Positions 28,801 to 36,866 are shown, counted from the stretch's first letter. The stretch is DNA of 64,000 bases from Nitrosomonas aestuarii (GCF_003046585.1 NZ_QAAE01000002.1:1-64000); one strand, 5' to 3'. Numbers and translations: made by a program. Notes: generated by a model from the letters alone, not told the origin.

Positions 28801-29107
28801 GATCAGTTTGAAAGCAGGCGGCGTCGGTCTCAATCTGACCGAAGCTGATACCGTGATCATTTACGACCCCTGGTGGAATCCCGCGGTGGAAAGCCAGGCC
28901 GCAGACCGCGCGCACCGGATCGGCCAGGATAAAGCAGTTTTTGTGTACAAACTGATTACCGAAGATACTGTCGAAGAAAAAATCCTGGCCATGCAGGAAA
29001 AAAAACGCATGCTGGCTGAAAGCGTGTACCAGAACGGCAAAAAAGAGCAGGCATTACAACTGACAGCGGAGGATCTGACAGATTTATTCAAGCCTTTAAC
29101 TGAGTAG
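25865..29107 (+). CDS. SWIM zinc-finger SNF2-family helicase
   Basis: A 1080-residue cytoplasmic ATPase. The N-terminal SWIM finger is CxC-x5-CxH (Cys78, Cys80, Cys86, His88 in CSCPVAYNCKH). A long middle region follows, then a Swi2/Snf2 motor from about residue 610: motif I DDMGLGKTIQ near 640, motif II DEAQ near 738, LTGTPMENHLGELW (III), ILIFSQFTKMLGLIE (IV), SLKAGGVGLNLTEAD (V) and QAADRAHRIGQ (VI). Such proteins translocate on DNA and remodel protein-DNA complexes such as RNA polymerase. They are widespread in bacteria and no partner nearby indicates a defence role. Confidence 0.93.
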   Translation: MNFKKISVSDIKNSCSNNAYLKGRDYFQQSKVIKLRATHETESTVILSACVSGSHSQHYNQTITFTKTRYYLKINGRCSCPVAYNCKHVVAACLAYKAEKSEQNTDTKKACLNWLYSLGETGKQPDASQEFAAYVLHQREAGGKYLLSLFTTREKKQGGLAVGRRIPLSNIQYGYFSSRHFPLEDRELFRLVLGLEYDYADDAIIAGALGYLVLNKALQYKRLFWKSHQLAPPLDMGEPSTLELSWHAQPDGAYKLHTTVANKAALLPTEPPLYLDKDKLLLGTVASTNLTHQQFQKILSAPLVPADYVEDFSQRLVIEHPDIALPPPKPIAIKILNGLAAQPRLQLLGRQLDDESYIHLLMLRFDYGGHTVSAAQSIPVSVIKTDKDYFKIQRDRTAEDTAIGMLQAYGFNRFELDNPKELFFFSPAQNSVIDSATRWAQFMDDKLPELTQQGWIIEIDDSFLLQFQQPGNWDAEIEQNDNDWFKMHFNITINDQSLPLLPLITPVLENYERDNLPEMLSIPLGQHQYANISSEQLKPFIAILYELFDSVRFDNDGIGRISRYNAAALADLEQHSYGLFSIEGGDELIETGKKMRDFKGIANVAPPAALHAQLREYQQKGLNWLQFLREYRFGGILADDMGLGKTIQTLAHLLLEKESGRMDKPCLIVAPTSLMSNWRREAQRFTPDLSVLILQGGNRKQRFDEITQHDLVLTTYPLLHRDEKNLLANAYYYLILDEAQVIKNPKAQAARMVRRINAQHRLCLTGTPMENHLGELWAQYDFLMPDFLGDHALFKKIYRTPIEVQGNTEKKERLSRCLEPFMLRRTKRDVADELPEKTEIIRSVPLYEKQAALYESIRVSMEEKVRNAIAEKGLARSHITILDALLKLRQTCCDPRTLNLKAAEKFKQSAKLDLLMTILPELLEEGRRILIFSQFTKMLGLIEAELKAQQIDYCKLTGQTRQRDAVIEQFKSGLVDVFLISLKAGGVGLNLTEADTVIIYDPWWNPAVESQAADRAHRIGQDKAVFVYKLITEDTVEEKILAMQEKKRMLAESVYQNGKKEQALQLTAEDLTDLFKPLTE

Positions 29108-29317
29108 GCCGGTAACCTAAAAAAACTCTATAAACTGCTGTCGCTCTGATCTTGAAAAAACAAAACAAACAGTCATTTGAATCCACAGGAATAATCTTTA
29201 CCAGAAAATATATAACAGCCGTCAGGATCTCTCGCTGTTCCTGAAATGCCGAGCTTATGACTTGATAAAAGCTGTTTATAATAACCACATTTCGATTAAA
29301 CTCCTGAATATAATTTC

Positions 29318-29761
29318 ATGATCACCGTCATTCAACGCGTCATCACAGCAACAGTAACCGTCGATAATCAGCAACTCGGCGCCATTAACACCGGCATCAT
29401 GGCGCTGGTGGCCGTCGAGAAAGATGATACCGAGAAAGAAGCCGACCGCCTGCTTGAACGCATCCTCAGCTATCGCATTTTTCCGGATGAAAATGGCCGC
29501 ATGAATCTGAATTTGCGCACGATTAACGGTGGGCTGTTGCTAATTCCCCAGTTCACCCTCGCGGCTGACACCAACACCGGCAATCGCCCCAGTTTCACCG
29601 GCGCTGCAGCGCCGGAAAGAGGCCGTCAGTTGTTCGCCTACCTGCATTCAACAGCCGACACAGTCTATCCGGGCACGCAGTACGGCCAGTTCGGTGCAGA
29701 CATGCAGGTAGCGCTGATTAATGACGGGCCGGTGACGTTTACGTTACGGGTATCGGCGTAA
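29318..29761 (+). CDS. dtd: D-aminoacyl-tRNA deacylase
   Basis: A 147-residue enzyme that hydrolyses D-amino acids (and glycine mischarged on tRNA-Ala) from tRNA, a translation quality-control step. Hallmarks are the start MITVIQRV, the catalytic-loop motif NRPSFTGAA (SxxGx with Ser/Phe) and the Gly-Pro motif NDGPVTF near the C-terminus. Length is typical. It lies downstream of the helicase gene behind a 210-base gap, on the same strand. Confidence 0.95.
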   Translation: MITVIQRVITATVTVDNQQLGAINTGIMALVAVEKDDTEKEADRLLERILSYRIFPDENGRMNLNLRTINGGLLLIPQFTLAADTNTGNRPSFTGAAAPERGRQLFAYLHSTADTVYPGTQYGQFGADMQVALINDGPVTFTLRVSA

Positions 29762-29835
29762 TTTAGACATCCGATGCAATATCGTGCTCCGTATGAGTGA
29801 ATTCAAAATCGAAGCGCCTGCTGTCACCGCGCCGA

Positions 29836-30045
29836 CTATTCTTCAGCTTCAACGTCGCCATCAGCAATTCCCAGCAAAGCATTTTCTCTATTACTGATCC
29901 AGCCCTGCTTTTCATGATCCAGACGATGGGCGTTATGCAGTTTCTGCAAAATAGTCAGCGCATCGTTGAGTAGCGTTTTTTGGACGTACGTCTCTACCTG
30001 CGCCCGCTTGACAAAGCTGACAGCCAGATCAGTCTGCCATTGCAC
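29836..30045 (-). CDS. Uncertain small protein or gene remnant
   Basis: About 69 residues from a start near 30045 (no good ribosome binding site). The frame stays open for tens of codons further upstream. Helical, protein-like composition (VKRAQVETYVQKTLLNDALT, then ILQKLHNAHRLDHEKQGW) and an acidic C-terminus. I recognise no family. Nothing convincing is coded on the other strand, where two shorter frames overlap. It may be the tail of a decayed gene in the 533-base gap between dtd and the FMN reductase. Confidence 0.3.
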   Translation of the reverse strand: MQWQTDLAVSFVKRAQVETYVQKTLLNDALTILQKLHNAHRLDHEKQGWISNRENALLGIADGDVEAEE

Positions 30046-30294
30046 TACATTCGGTCCCAGTTCAGCCAGTGCCCCGGCGATTATTCCTGCCTGCTTCCCG
30101 CATTCGATTCTAACGGGTGGATGGATAATACCAGTTATGGTCGGGCTGCAATCGCAGCCGGTGGTTTTTTGGGTACAGCCCCCGCGATAGTGCCGATATA
30201 AGTGGCTCTCATCGTTTCACTAGTAGATTTTTTTGTTTACGGGCCATAAGCTGTCTGTATTATCAACACCGTACCGCTTCATAAACCAACAGAA

Positions 30295-30861
30295 TTATGT
30301 CCGCATTGTTTTTAGCGCCCGCGCCCATTTTTGCAGTTCATTCAACAACGATGCCGCTGAACTGATATGATGATCATTCGGCATGAAGCGCTTGTTTTCA
30401 TCAATGAGTGAAGATACGCTTTGAACAGCGACGGCTTCATACATTGGCATCATTTTAAACGTGGTCAAGGTCAGCTTTTCAAGCAAAGCGGATCGCAGCC
30501 CACCCGAAATACCGCCATAGCTCACGATTCCGGCGGGCTTGTAGTTCCATTCCTTATACACATAATTGAGTGCATTCAGCAGCGACGGGGGCGGACCGAA
30601 ATTATATTCCGGCGTGACGAATACATAGGCATCCGCCGCATCAACGCTGGCAGCCCAGTTTTTAGTATGTTCGTGCTGATAACGCTGGAGGACAGGGTGT
30701 TCCGGTTCATCGTACACCGGCAGATTAAACGCCGCAAGATCAATCAGCATGGCCTCAAACTGTCCCTGTTGAACCGCCAATTCGTGAAACCACGTGGCAA
30801 CATACGGCCCGACACGACCTGGCCGTGTGCTGCAAATAATGATATGTAATTTGAGTGTCAT
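30295..30861 (-). CDS. NADPH-dependent FMN reductase family protein
   Basis: A 188-residue flavodoxin-fold protein. ATG at 30861 is preferred since the fold begins at once with LHIIICSTRPGR, the FMN phosphate loop; a start 10 codons earlier is also open. Other motifs: LPVYDEPEHP, YVFVTPEYNFGPPPSLLNALNY and IVSYGGISGG, typical of the NQO/azoreductase-like NADPH:FMN reductases. It would reduce flavin or quinones with NAD(P)H. A DoxX-type membrane protein gene lies about 130 bases upstream on the same strand, a pair fitting a small redox unit (inference). Confidence 0.88.
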   Translation of the reverse strand: MTLKLHIIICSTRPGRVGPYVATWFHELAVQQGQFEAMLIDLAAFNLPVYDEPEHPVLQRYQHEHTKNWAASVDAADAYVFVTPEYNFGPPPSLLNALNYVYKEWNYKPAGIVSYGGISGGLRSALLEKLTLTTFKMMPMYEAVAVQSVSSLIDENKRFMPNDHHISSAASLLNELQKWARALKTMRT

Positions 30862-30995
30862 AATTTTCTTATCAAATAGAAAGCGATCCACGGGTCACTA
30901 TGTCGGCAGGCTCGATTCCGGCCAAGGTCAACCTTAATCATATTCAAAGCGTGTTGGACGCCATAACCGATTTAAGATTTAAGAACAACAGCCTG

Positions 30996-31397
30996 TCAAT
31001 CCGGCCTGATTGCAAATTTTCCACTTCCCATCAGGAAAACCACCAAACCGCATAACAGGAAAAAGCCCTGCAGTTCCAGCGCCCAGCCACCGTGCGCGCC
31101 CAGGCTCAGCAGTTCATCCTGATGCACCAAAGCAATCGCAAACAGCATATTACCCACAATTAAAATTCCGCCAAAGCGCGTAAAAATACCCAAAATAATT
31201 AGCAGTGGCGCAAAAATTTCACCCACAAAAACACCATAGGCCAGATAGGGCGTAAGATCGATTGCTGCAAGCTGGCCTTTGATATATTCCACCGAGCCGG
31301 GTTTAAGTATCTTTGCCACACCATGAAACAGTATAAAAATTCCTAACGTCAACCTTAATACCAGCTTGCCCAGCGCATCACCCTCATTAAGCCTCAT
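30996..31397 (-). CDS. DoxX-family membrane protein
   Basis: A 133-residue inner-membrane protein with four hydrophobic helices. The DoxX pattern is clear: LVLRLTLGIFILFHGVAKI near the start, GVFVGEIFAPLLIILGIFTR, a third helix GGILIVGNMLFAI, and FFLLCGLVVFLMGSGKF at the end. DoxX proteins occur in respiratory or thiol-redox settings but the exact role of most is unknown. It lies upstream of the FMN reductase gene on the same strand. Confidence 0.88.
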   Translation of the reverse strand: MRLNEGDALGKLVLRLTLGIFILFHGVAKILKPGSVEYIKGQLAAIDLTPYLAYGVFVGEIFAPLLIILGIFTRFGGILIVGNMLFAIALVHQDELLSLGAHGGWALELQGFFLLCGLVVFLMGSGKFAIRPD

Positions 31398-31855
31398 GTT
31401 TTTCCTCTTTTTAAGTTACATTAAACAAAGAATTTTTAAACGATAAGTGTTTTTACACAATCTTATGATTTTTCCGTAAACAGGGTATCTGCTCCAAAAA
31501 TCAGGTAAGCGTAACATTCTCAACTGTCACGGCGACTCTACCAGATAATGAAGAGAATATACAAAACCGGATAAGATGCGGTCAGTAAAAAACTGAGTTT
31601 TATACATTTTCAGGCTGGTGAAAAACAAGCCGTATTGCCGCCATTGAAATACGGTTTTGACCCATCAAATATGACAGCAGGATTCACGGGAAGAACAGGT
31701 CCGGCCATCCGCCAATTCCACACAACAAGCATTGTTTTTCCTTTATAATCATAAAGTAATGGTTTTTCTTAGTGAAAAACAATGGTTTCCCCAATATATT
31801 TATTGTGTAAACCGACCTAGAATGTTGGCTACCCAATTTATCAGGAGTAGTTATC
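31398..31855. other. Intergenic region with an orphan hairpin
   Basis: A 458-base spacer between the divergent DoxX gene and the small secreted protein gene. It holds a hairpin, CCGTATT (31630-31636) and AATACGG (31648-31654), followed by four T, which resembles a weak terminator yet follows no gene on either strand. No ORF of note. Confidence 0.4.
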
Positions 31856-32239
31856 ATGAAAACAGGAAATTCTATTGCAGTCTTATCAAATTTTGCTTTC
31901 TTGATTGCCGGTCTATCGATGAATTCTTTTGCATCTGTTCACAATGACGAGGGCAACTTCGCTCACAGTGAACTGGCCGGTCAATATGAAAATCTGGCCA
32001 GAGAAATGCGAACCAAAGCTCAGGAACAGTTAAAAGTGCTTGAAGTGCTAAATACGCAACCGCATTTTAGTTTCTTTGACAAAAACGGGCAAAAAATCAA
32101 AAAATATGTTTCTTACCAAATTCACGGGTGCGAAAAAGCTGCCAAAAAATTCTCAGAAAAAGCAGCTTATCACCAGGCAATAGCGAGTGAACATTCAAGG
32201 CCCGAATCAACTGTCAATCCAAATCATACCGCTCACTAA
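31856..32239 (+). CDS. Small exported protein of unknown function
   Basis: A 127-residue protein with a signal peptide (MKTGNSIAVLSNFAFLIAGL to about ...SFAS) and a good AGGAG about 8 bases before the ATG. The mature part is helical and charged (SELAGQYENLAREMRTKAQE), with one Cys (IHGCEKAAKKF) and a His-rich tail ending in NHTAH. It resembles no family I know. Similar small helical exported proteins are common near outer-membrane or stress genes. Alone on its strand; a hairpin follows 36 bases after the stop. Confidence 0.75.
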   Translation: MKTGNSIAVLSNFAFLIAGLSMNSFASVHNDEGNFAHSELAGQYENLAREMRTKAQEQLKVLEVLNTQPHFSFFDKNGQKIKKYVSYQIHGCEKAAKKFSEKAAYHQAIASEHSRPESTVNPNHTAH

Positions 32240-32274
32240 TATTTCTCATCAATAGATGAGACTTCGCCAGCTCG

Positions 32275-32323
32275 GATCTAATCAGGTTATGCCATAACCC
32301 GACGGAATTAGCCTGATTAGATC
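32275..32323. repeat. Nested inverted repeat (12-bp outer stem, inner hairpin)
   Basis: GATCTAATCAGG at 32275-32286 and CCTGATTAGATC at 32312-32323 are a perfect 12-base inverted repeat enclosing 25 bases. A second dyad overlaps the left arm: GGTTAT-GCC-ATAACC at 32285-32299. The two helices compete for GG at 32285-32286. There is no T-run, so an intrinsic terminator is only partly supported; an mRNA-stability or attenuator-like element or a protein binding site is as likely. Confidence 0.6.
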
Positions 32324-32570
32324 AGACTGATGGATTTTAATGTTCACAAGGTGTCTATTCAGTATCAAATCTTTGTTGATCACCGGCTTGCACTGTGCCT
32401 GACAAATCCATAAGACGCCAATTGACACCTGCGCCTGTTTGTATGACTGATCACATTACAGCGCACATTGACTATCCGTCATTTTTCTGTAAAGCACTAC
32501 GCGCAGTGTAGGCGCACACATTTTTTCTCTATTGACTGACGCAGTTCATTTTCTAAATCAGGAGGTTGAA

Positions 32571-32843
32571 ATGAAATCAGTTCAACGACAATTCGAACGG
32601 ACCAACAACGCAATAAAAAAATTCAGCCGCCCGAAGATGCATATAACCAATCTTACCCGCGGCATCGTCAACAGGAAAGCACTGACTCCGGCCCTGTGTG
32701 AACTGATCGAAGCAAGCCTTGCATTACAGACAACAAGTACTAAAGTACTTGCGGCTTATTTGCAACGCAAACCCGCGAGAATCCGTACCGAATTCCAGCG
32801 AATTCTCGCTATTCTTGGAAAGCACAGCAGTCATTCTTTATAA
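32571..32843 (+). CDS. Small basic protein with possible helix-turn-helix
   Basis: The ATG at 32571 is set by a strong AGGAGG ribosome binding site 4-5 bases upstream, better than an in-frame start at 32532. 90 residues, basic, no signal peptide. The C-terminal half, LTPALCELIEASLALQTTST followed by KVLAAYLQRKPARIRTEFQR, has the spacing of a LuxR/sigma-like helix-turn-helix (Leu-Ala-x-x-Leu...Ile-Arg-Thr). A short DNA-binding regulator is plausible but unproven. The gene lies between two secondary-structure elements and upstream of the ADP-ribosylglycohydrolase-like gene. Confidence 0.62.
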   Translation: MKSVQRQFERTNNAIKKFSRPKMHITNLTRGIVNRKALTPALCELIEASLALQTTSTKVLAAYLQRKPARIRTEFQRILAILGKHSSHSL

Positions 32844-32976
32844 AAGAGTATTTGAAAAACCACCTCTGTTGCCGCTGACTGACGCTACAATGATCAGGCG
32901 TTACGGGTTGTTATCGTCCGCCAGCAATTCTGTATGACCAGACGCAAGTATCTGGCTTCATTGAAACGCTGGCGCG

Positions 32977-33034
32977 ATAATATTTCAATTGGAATATTAT
33001 TCTGATAAATTTAATTAATCAGACCAGATTCTGG
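32977..33034. promoter_or_regulatory. Cluster of three inverted repeats upstream of the ADP-ribosylglycohydrolase-like gene
   Basis: Three adjacent dyads: ATAATATT (32977-32984) with AATATTAT (32993-33000); TCTGAT (33001-33006) with ATCAGA (33018-33023); CCAGA (33024-33028) with TCTGG (33030-33034). They end 84 bases before the ATG at 33119. Such stacked dyads could be operator sites for a dimeric regulator or mRNA structure. No experimental or comparative support. Confidence 0.4.
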
Positions 33035-33118
33035 ATTACATTATCCTGTCGATGAACAAAAAACAATCCATTACAATGGTTTATTCAAAATAAATGAGCA
33101 TACATAGAAGAGGCGCAT

Positions 33119-34201
33119 ATGTCGGAAGCTAATATTGTGGATCGTGCCAGTGGCGCTATTATGGGCGCTTTTATCGGTGATGCACTAGCCCTCGGTCCAC
33201 ACTGGTACTACAATCTGGACGACCTTCGTCGTGACTACGGTGAATGGATTGATACCTATACCGATCCCAAGCCTGATCGATATCACCCCGGACTTAAAGC
33301 CGGCCAACTGTCACAAGCCGGTTTTATCCTTACCCTGATGGTCCGTTCGCTGATTGATCGTGGTGGTTATGATCCTGACGACTTTTGCCGCCGCCTTGAT
33401 GAAGAACTTTTTCCACAGCTTGACGGAACTCCGGTGAGCGGACCCGGAGGATACACCAGCCAATCCATCCGTGAGGTATGGCGGCAACGCTTACAACAAA
33501 AACTGCCTTGGGGGCAAACCGGCAGTCATGCGGACACTACTGAAGCCATTGAGCGGACCCTGGCTATTGCCGTCCGTTATGCACTGCACCCCGATCAACT
33601 TGCCACAACCATTACCCAAAATACGCTGCTGACGCAATTGGATGAAACAGTGGTATCCATGACCGTCGCATACGGTGCCGTGCTAAGCCTGCTGATACAA
33701 GGACACACCCTGGATACAGAACTTTCGGGTAAGTTGATGGCATTGGTGAAAAATGGTCAATTGCCATTTCATGCCGTAACGCGCGATAATTTGCAAAATC
33801 CCCGGCCAGGCGATCCTGATCCGCCGCGTGCAGGCCGTTTTACCTCCCCTGACGCCTTATTGACACCTTCATATATGGCGGCTGCGGTAACAGATTCTCA
33901 AATTCGCATAGAACCGGCATGGAAGGTATCCATAGTTTACGGCATGCCATGTGCCATTTATCACCAGTTGCCGGCTGCCTATTATCTTGCTGCGCGTTTT
34001 CACAACGACTTTGAATCAGCCGTACTCCATGCTGTTAATGGTGGCGGACAGAATCAGGCACGCGCTATTCTCACGGGTACCTTAACAGGTGCCCAAACCG
34101 GTTTATCAGGTATTCCCAGACGCTTCATTGATGGACTTGAAAAGGCAGCCGCACTCGAAAAACTGGCCACAGACCTTGCCGCGGGTATTGAAAATTCATA
34201 G
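33119..34201 (+). CDS. ADP-ribosylglycohydrolase-family protein lacking usual metal-site aspartates
   Basis: A 360-residue cytoplasmic protein with the all-alpha ADP-ribosylglycohydrolase fold: GAFIGDALALGPHWYYN near residues 16-32 and a C-terminal NGGGQNQARAILTGTLTGAQ near 307-326 followed by GLSGIP. Canonical DraG/ARH enzymes hold two metals with a (T/S)DDT motif and a C-terminal GDTDT-like Asp pair. Here the first region reads KAGQLSQAGF and the second GGGQNQ, so these Asp are missing. It fits the crystallin J1-like branch. It may be a non-hydrolytic binder or use another mechanism. A purine-rich AGAGG precedes the ATG. Confidence 0.82.
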   Translation: MSEANIVDRASGAIMGAFIGDALALGPHWYYNLDDLRRDYGEWIDTYTDPKPDRYHPGLKAGQLSQAGFILTLMVRSLIDRGGYDPDDFCRRLDEELFPQLDGTPVSGPGGYTSQSIREVWRQRLQQKLPWGQTGSHADTTEAIERTLAIAVRYALHPDQLATTITQNTLLTQLDETVVSMTVAYGAVLSLLIQGHTLDTELSGKLMALVKNGQLPFHAVTRDNLQNPRPGDPDPPRAGRFTSPDALLTPSYMAAAVTDSQIRIEPAWKVSIVYGMPCAIYHQLPAAYYLAARFHNDFESAVLHAVNGGGQNQARAILTGTLTGAQTGLSGIPRRFIDGLEKAAALEKLATDLAAGIENS

Positions 34202-34331
34202 TGGTAATTATAATATGCTGCATAGCATTGGGACATGCGCTCATGACCCAAAGACCTGCGAAAATGGCAATTGGTGATTACTCAGGGCGACACCTGCACA
34301 CTCTAACGCAATCCCAATGTTTATTATTGCA

Positions 34332-35369
34332 CTAGGGTTTGAGACCCGTTACGATACTGTGATATCCAAATGCTTTATGGATTTGAATGTCCTCAAAGCC
34401 GATTTCGTCTAGCATGGCGGTCAATTCCTGGCCTGAATATTGCCTGCCTTCTGTCCAGCCCATCATGATCATACTGTACGCAGCAGAGGTAAACGGGCCT
34501 GATTTTTCGTCATTATAGAGCATCTCATGAATGACGATCCGCCCACCGGCATCAAGGTTACTGAAACTTTTGGCGGTCAGAAAATGACATTTATCCGGCA
34601 ACCAGTCGTGATACATATTTGAGAAAAAATGAAGATCAGCGGCCGGCCAGTGATCCTGCCAGATGTTACCCGCATGTGTTTTGACGCGGCCCTGCAAATT
34701 GTACTGGGCAATATACTCTTCGGCCACCTCGCACACCTGTGGAAAGTCCAGAATCAATGCATGCTGCAGGTTTGGCAGCCGTAATGCAGCGCCAATTGAA
34801 TGCGCGCCTGAACCGCCCCCAACGTCGAGCATGACACGGTGTCCGGAAAAATCCATAATTGTTGGCCAGACCAGTGCTGAAGTGATACTGATACTGTGCA
34901 TGCCAGCGGTAAAACGACGAAGCAGTTCAATTTGTTCTTCATGCGATTTGAATATATCGCCGCCGCCATATGCCTGTGGAGAATCGGTAAGTACCGCTTT
35001 TTCCAGACCTGCAATTGAACTCACCTGATAATTATCAATCATCATATCCCAAAAAAAACCAAAGTAATTCGGGCTTGTCTCGAGCAGATATGCTTCAGTA
35101 ATCGGAGTCAAACAATAGCGCCCATCCTGCAAAGACAGGAAACCCAATGCAGTTGCCGTCGTCAATATTGCCTCAGCGGGCCTTTGTTGGATATTAAGTG
35201 CACCACAAATCTCCGGTAGCGTGCGCGCATTTTCGACCAGCAAAGGAAAAATCTTGAGCCGGTGCGCCAGCAGCAATGCAGGATAACCATAAATGGCAAA
35301 AATCACATCCCATAATGGGCGATCATCCACCTGCGGCACCTGAATATTGGAAGTATTATTTTGCGTCAT
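34332..35369 (-). CDS. SAM-dependent O-methyltransferase (ASMT/hydroxyneurosporene type)
   Basis: ATG at 35369 is preferred over the GTG at 35372 for its spacing from AAGGA. 345 residues: an N-terminal winged-helix dimerisation domain (LPEICGALNIQQRPAEAILT, about 55-75) and a Rossmann methyltransferase domain with MLDVGGGSGAHS (SAM), FDF-like LILDFPQV, HFFSNMYHDWLPDKC with the general-base His, and GGRIVIHEML. The family methylates hydroxyls of small aromatic or isoprenoid compounds. A START/SRPBCC protein gene lies 97 bases upstream on the same strand, often seen in small-molecule modification sets (inference). Confidence 0.88.
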   Translation of the reverse strand: MTQNNTSNIQVPQVDDRPLWDVIFAIYGYPALLLAHRLKIFPLLVENARTLPEICGALNIQQRPAEAILTTATALGFLSLQDGRYCLTPITEAYLLETSPNYFGFFWDMMIDNYQVSSIAGLEKAVLTDSPQAYGGGDIFKSHEEQIELLRRFTAGMHSISITSALVWPTIMDFSGHRVMLDVGGGSGAHSIGAALRLPNLQHALILDFPQVCEVAEEYIAQYNLQGRVKTHAGNIWQDHWPAADLHFFSNMYHDWLPDKCHFLTAKSFSNLDAGGRIVIHEMLYNDEKSGPFTSAAYSMIMMGWTEGRQYSGQELTAMLDEIGFEDIQIHKAFGYHSIVTGLKP

Positions 35370-35466
35370 CACGTTTCCTTTTGCTTATATGTTCTGATAA
35401 ATGAAACTGGTCAATATCAATATGTACACGTTATTTCTTCCGTTTTTGATTAGAGAACTTCCATGA

Positions 35467-35967
35467 TCAGGCAGATCTGGATTTTTCAGCTTCAACGAGA
35501 CGCTTGATATTCTGAACGGTGCGCCCGGCGCCATCTTTTATGGCAAGGCGCACTAATCCTTCAACAGGACGCATTATCGCCAGCAACTCAAGCAACTCAA
35601 ATGTGAACGTCAATTTTGTCGAGTTGCCAGAGTCGAGAACCTGCAACTCATACGAGCAGCGAAAGGGGTCGGATACGCCGACAAGCGTTAAGCGTTCCCC
35701 CATATCATAGTCGGATATTTTAAAACGGGATTCTGAGCGGCGGCCCTGGTCAACACGCACTTGCCTTCCTATCGTGCCCTGCTGCACCGGACCGGGCGTA
35801 ATCTGCTCAAGCTCTTTGACCTCAGGGGACCATTTTGGATAATTCTGGAAAAGACCATCGCCGAGATATTGAAATAGTTCACTGTTGGGACACTCAACAA
35901 TTGTCGATGCCCTGCCTATGACAGGCTCGGTAGAGCCCAGATTCAACATGGAGCCTAAATTAAACAT
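35467..35967 (-). CDS. SRPBCC (START-like) family protein
   Basis: A 166-residue protein with the polyketide cyclase/SRPBCC pattern: VIGRASTIVECPNSELFQYL at the start, YPKWSPEVKELEQITPGPV, then SRFKISDYDMGERLTLV, SYELQVLD and the long C-terminal helix (VQNIKRLVEAE). The fold is a hydrophobic ligand-binding cavity. The ligand is unknown. It is upstream of the O-methyltransferase gene on the same strand, so a shared substrate is possible. Only a weak purine-rich site precedes the ATG. Confidence 0.82.
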   Translation of the reverse strand: MFNLGSMLNLGSTEPVIGRASTIVECPNSELFQYLGDGLFQNYPKWSPEVKELEQITPGPVQQGTIGRQVRVDQGRRSESRFKISDYDMGERLTLVGVSDPFRCSYELQVLDSGNSTKLTFTFELLELLAIMRPVEGLVRLAIKDGAGRTVQNIKRLVEAEKSRSA

Positions 35968-36228
35968 GTTATGTTGTCCTCTTCTGTCGGAACAATATCC
36001 GGGCTTGGTGTTTGCAAATCCAGCGTGTATGTTTTTTTCATCTTGACGTAACCTTTCATTGTCGCATCACACGCCACATGCAAAGCATCGTTATTATTCT
36101 TTTACTGACTGTTGCAAGTGAGTATACATACTGTAAATGAATCAGATATCAGCTGCAAGCTTCAGGTATTTTTTGAAATCGAATCGCAAACATCAAGCGA
36201 CCGCGATCCCACATATTCGAACAGTCGA

Positions 36229-36609
36229 CTATACGGCTTTATCATCTATTATGGATGCGATGTAGTCCCGCAGCGCGGTCGCATTATTCATCCGCGTTTC
36301 TTTTGCGCTATAGAGAAACGTAACGATGCCTTCCCGTACTTCCGCCAGAACTGTCTCAACCGGACACGGATTAGCCCTCAATTCTGCGGTATACCGATTT
36401 CTGAATTCGGTCCACTTGTTCGGATCATGCCCATACCAGCGACGCAGTTCTGAGGAAGGCGCAATCTCTTTTATCCAGACATCCACCTTCGCTGCCTGCT
36501 TCGAAAGTCCGCGCGGCCACAACCGATCAACAAGAATACGGCGTCCATCCGCTTGTTCCGGCATTTCATAAACTCGTTTAATCCGAACTGCACTTCGTTT
36601 ATCGTTCAT
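36229..36609 (-). CDS. DUF488 family protein
   Basis: A 126-residue cytoplasmic protein with the DUF488 signature: IKRVYEMPEQADGRRILVDR, LWPRGLSKQAAKVDVWIKEI, APSSELRRWYGHDPNKWTEF and the C-terminal VTFLYSAKETRMNNATALRD. Conserved Arg and Asp residues suggest nucleic-acid or nucleotide binding but no activity is established. Downstream of the small lipoprotein gene on the same strand, separated by 257 bases with only weak frames. Confidence 0.9.
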   Translation of the reverse strand: MNDKRSAVRIKRVYEMPEQADGRRILVDRLWPRGLSKQAAKVDVWIKEIAPSSELRRWYGHDPNKWTEFRNRYTAELRANPCPVETVLAEVREGIVTFLYSAKETRMNNATALRDYIASIIDDKAV

Positions 36610-36866
36610 CTGCCAGTGTTGTGCAATTCATCTTGGGAGCGGTTCGATTCAACAAATATATGGTTTTTGATTATCGAAAGTAACGCCAAATTCAACGGGT
36701 ATACGATAGCACTTACTTGCGCCCCTTGGACCTTTGGATAACAGCGATAATGACTGCGACTGCGCAAAACGCTTCCCTGGAAAGACCTGAACTTGTTCGC
36801 CGACAATAAAACATATACCGGGTGGCAATAAACAAAGCAGATGACCACCTGTATTGTTTACAGCAA

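Noticed and set aside
36641-36660. GGTTCGATTC, resembling a tRNA T-arm
   Set aside because: No acceptor stem, anticodon arm or CCA end around it.
36610-36866. Several short minus-strand frames between DUF488 and the small lipoprotein
   Set aside because: Overlapping frames of about 70-80 codons with no start sites or motifs. One (about 36649-36870) looks slightly protein-like but not enough to list.
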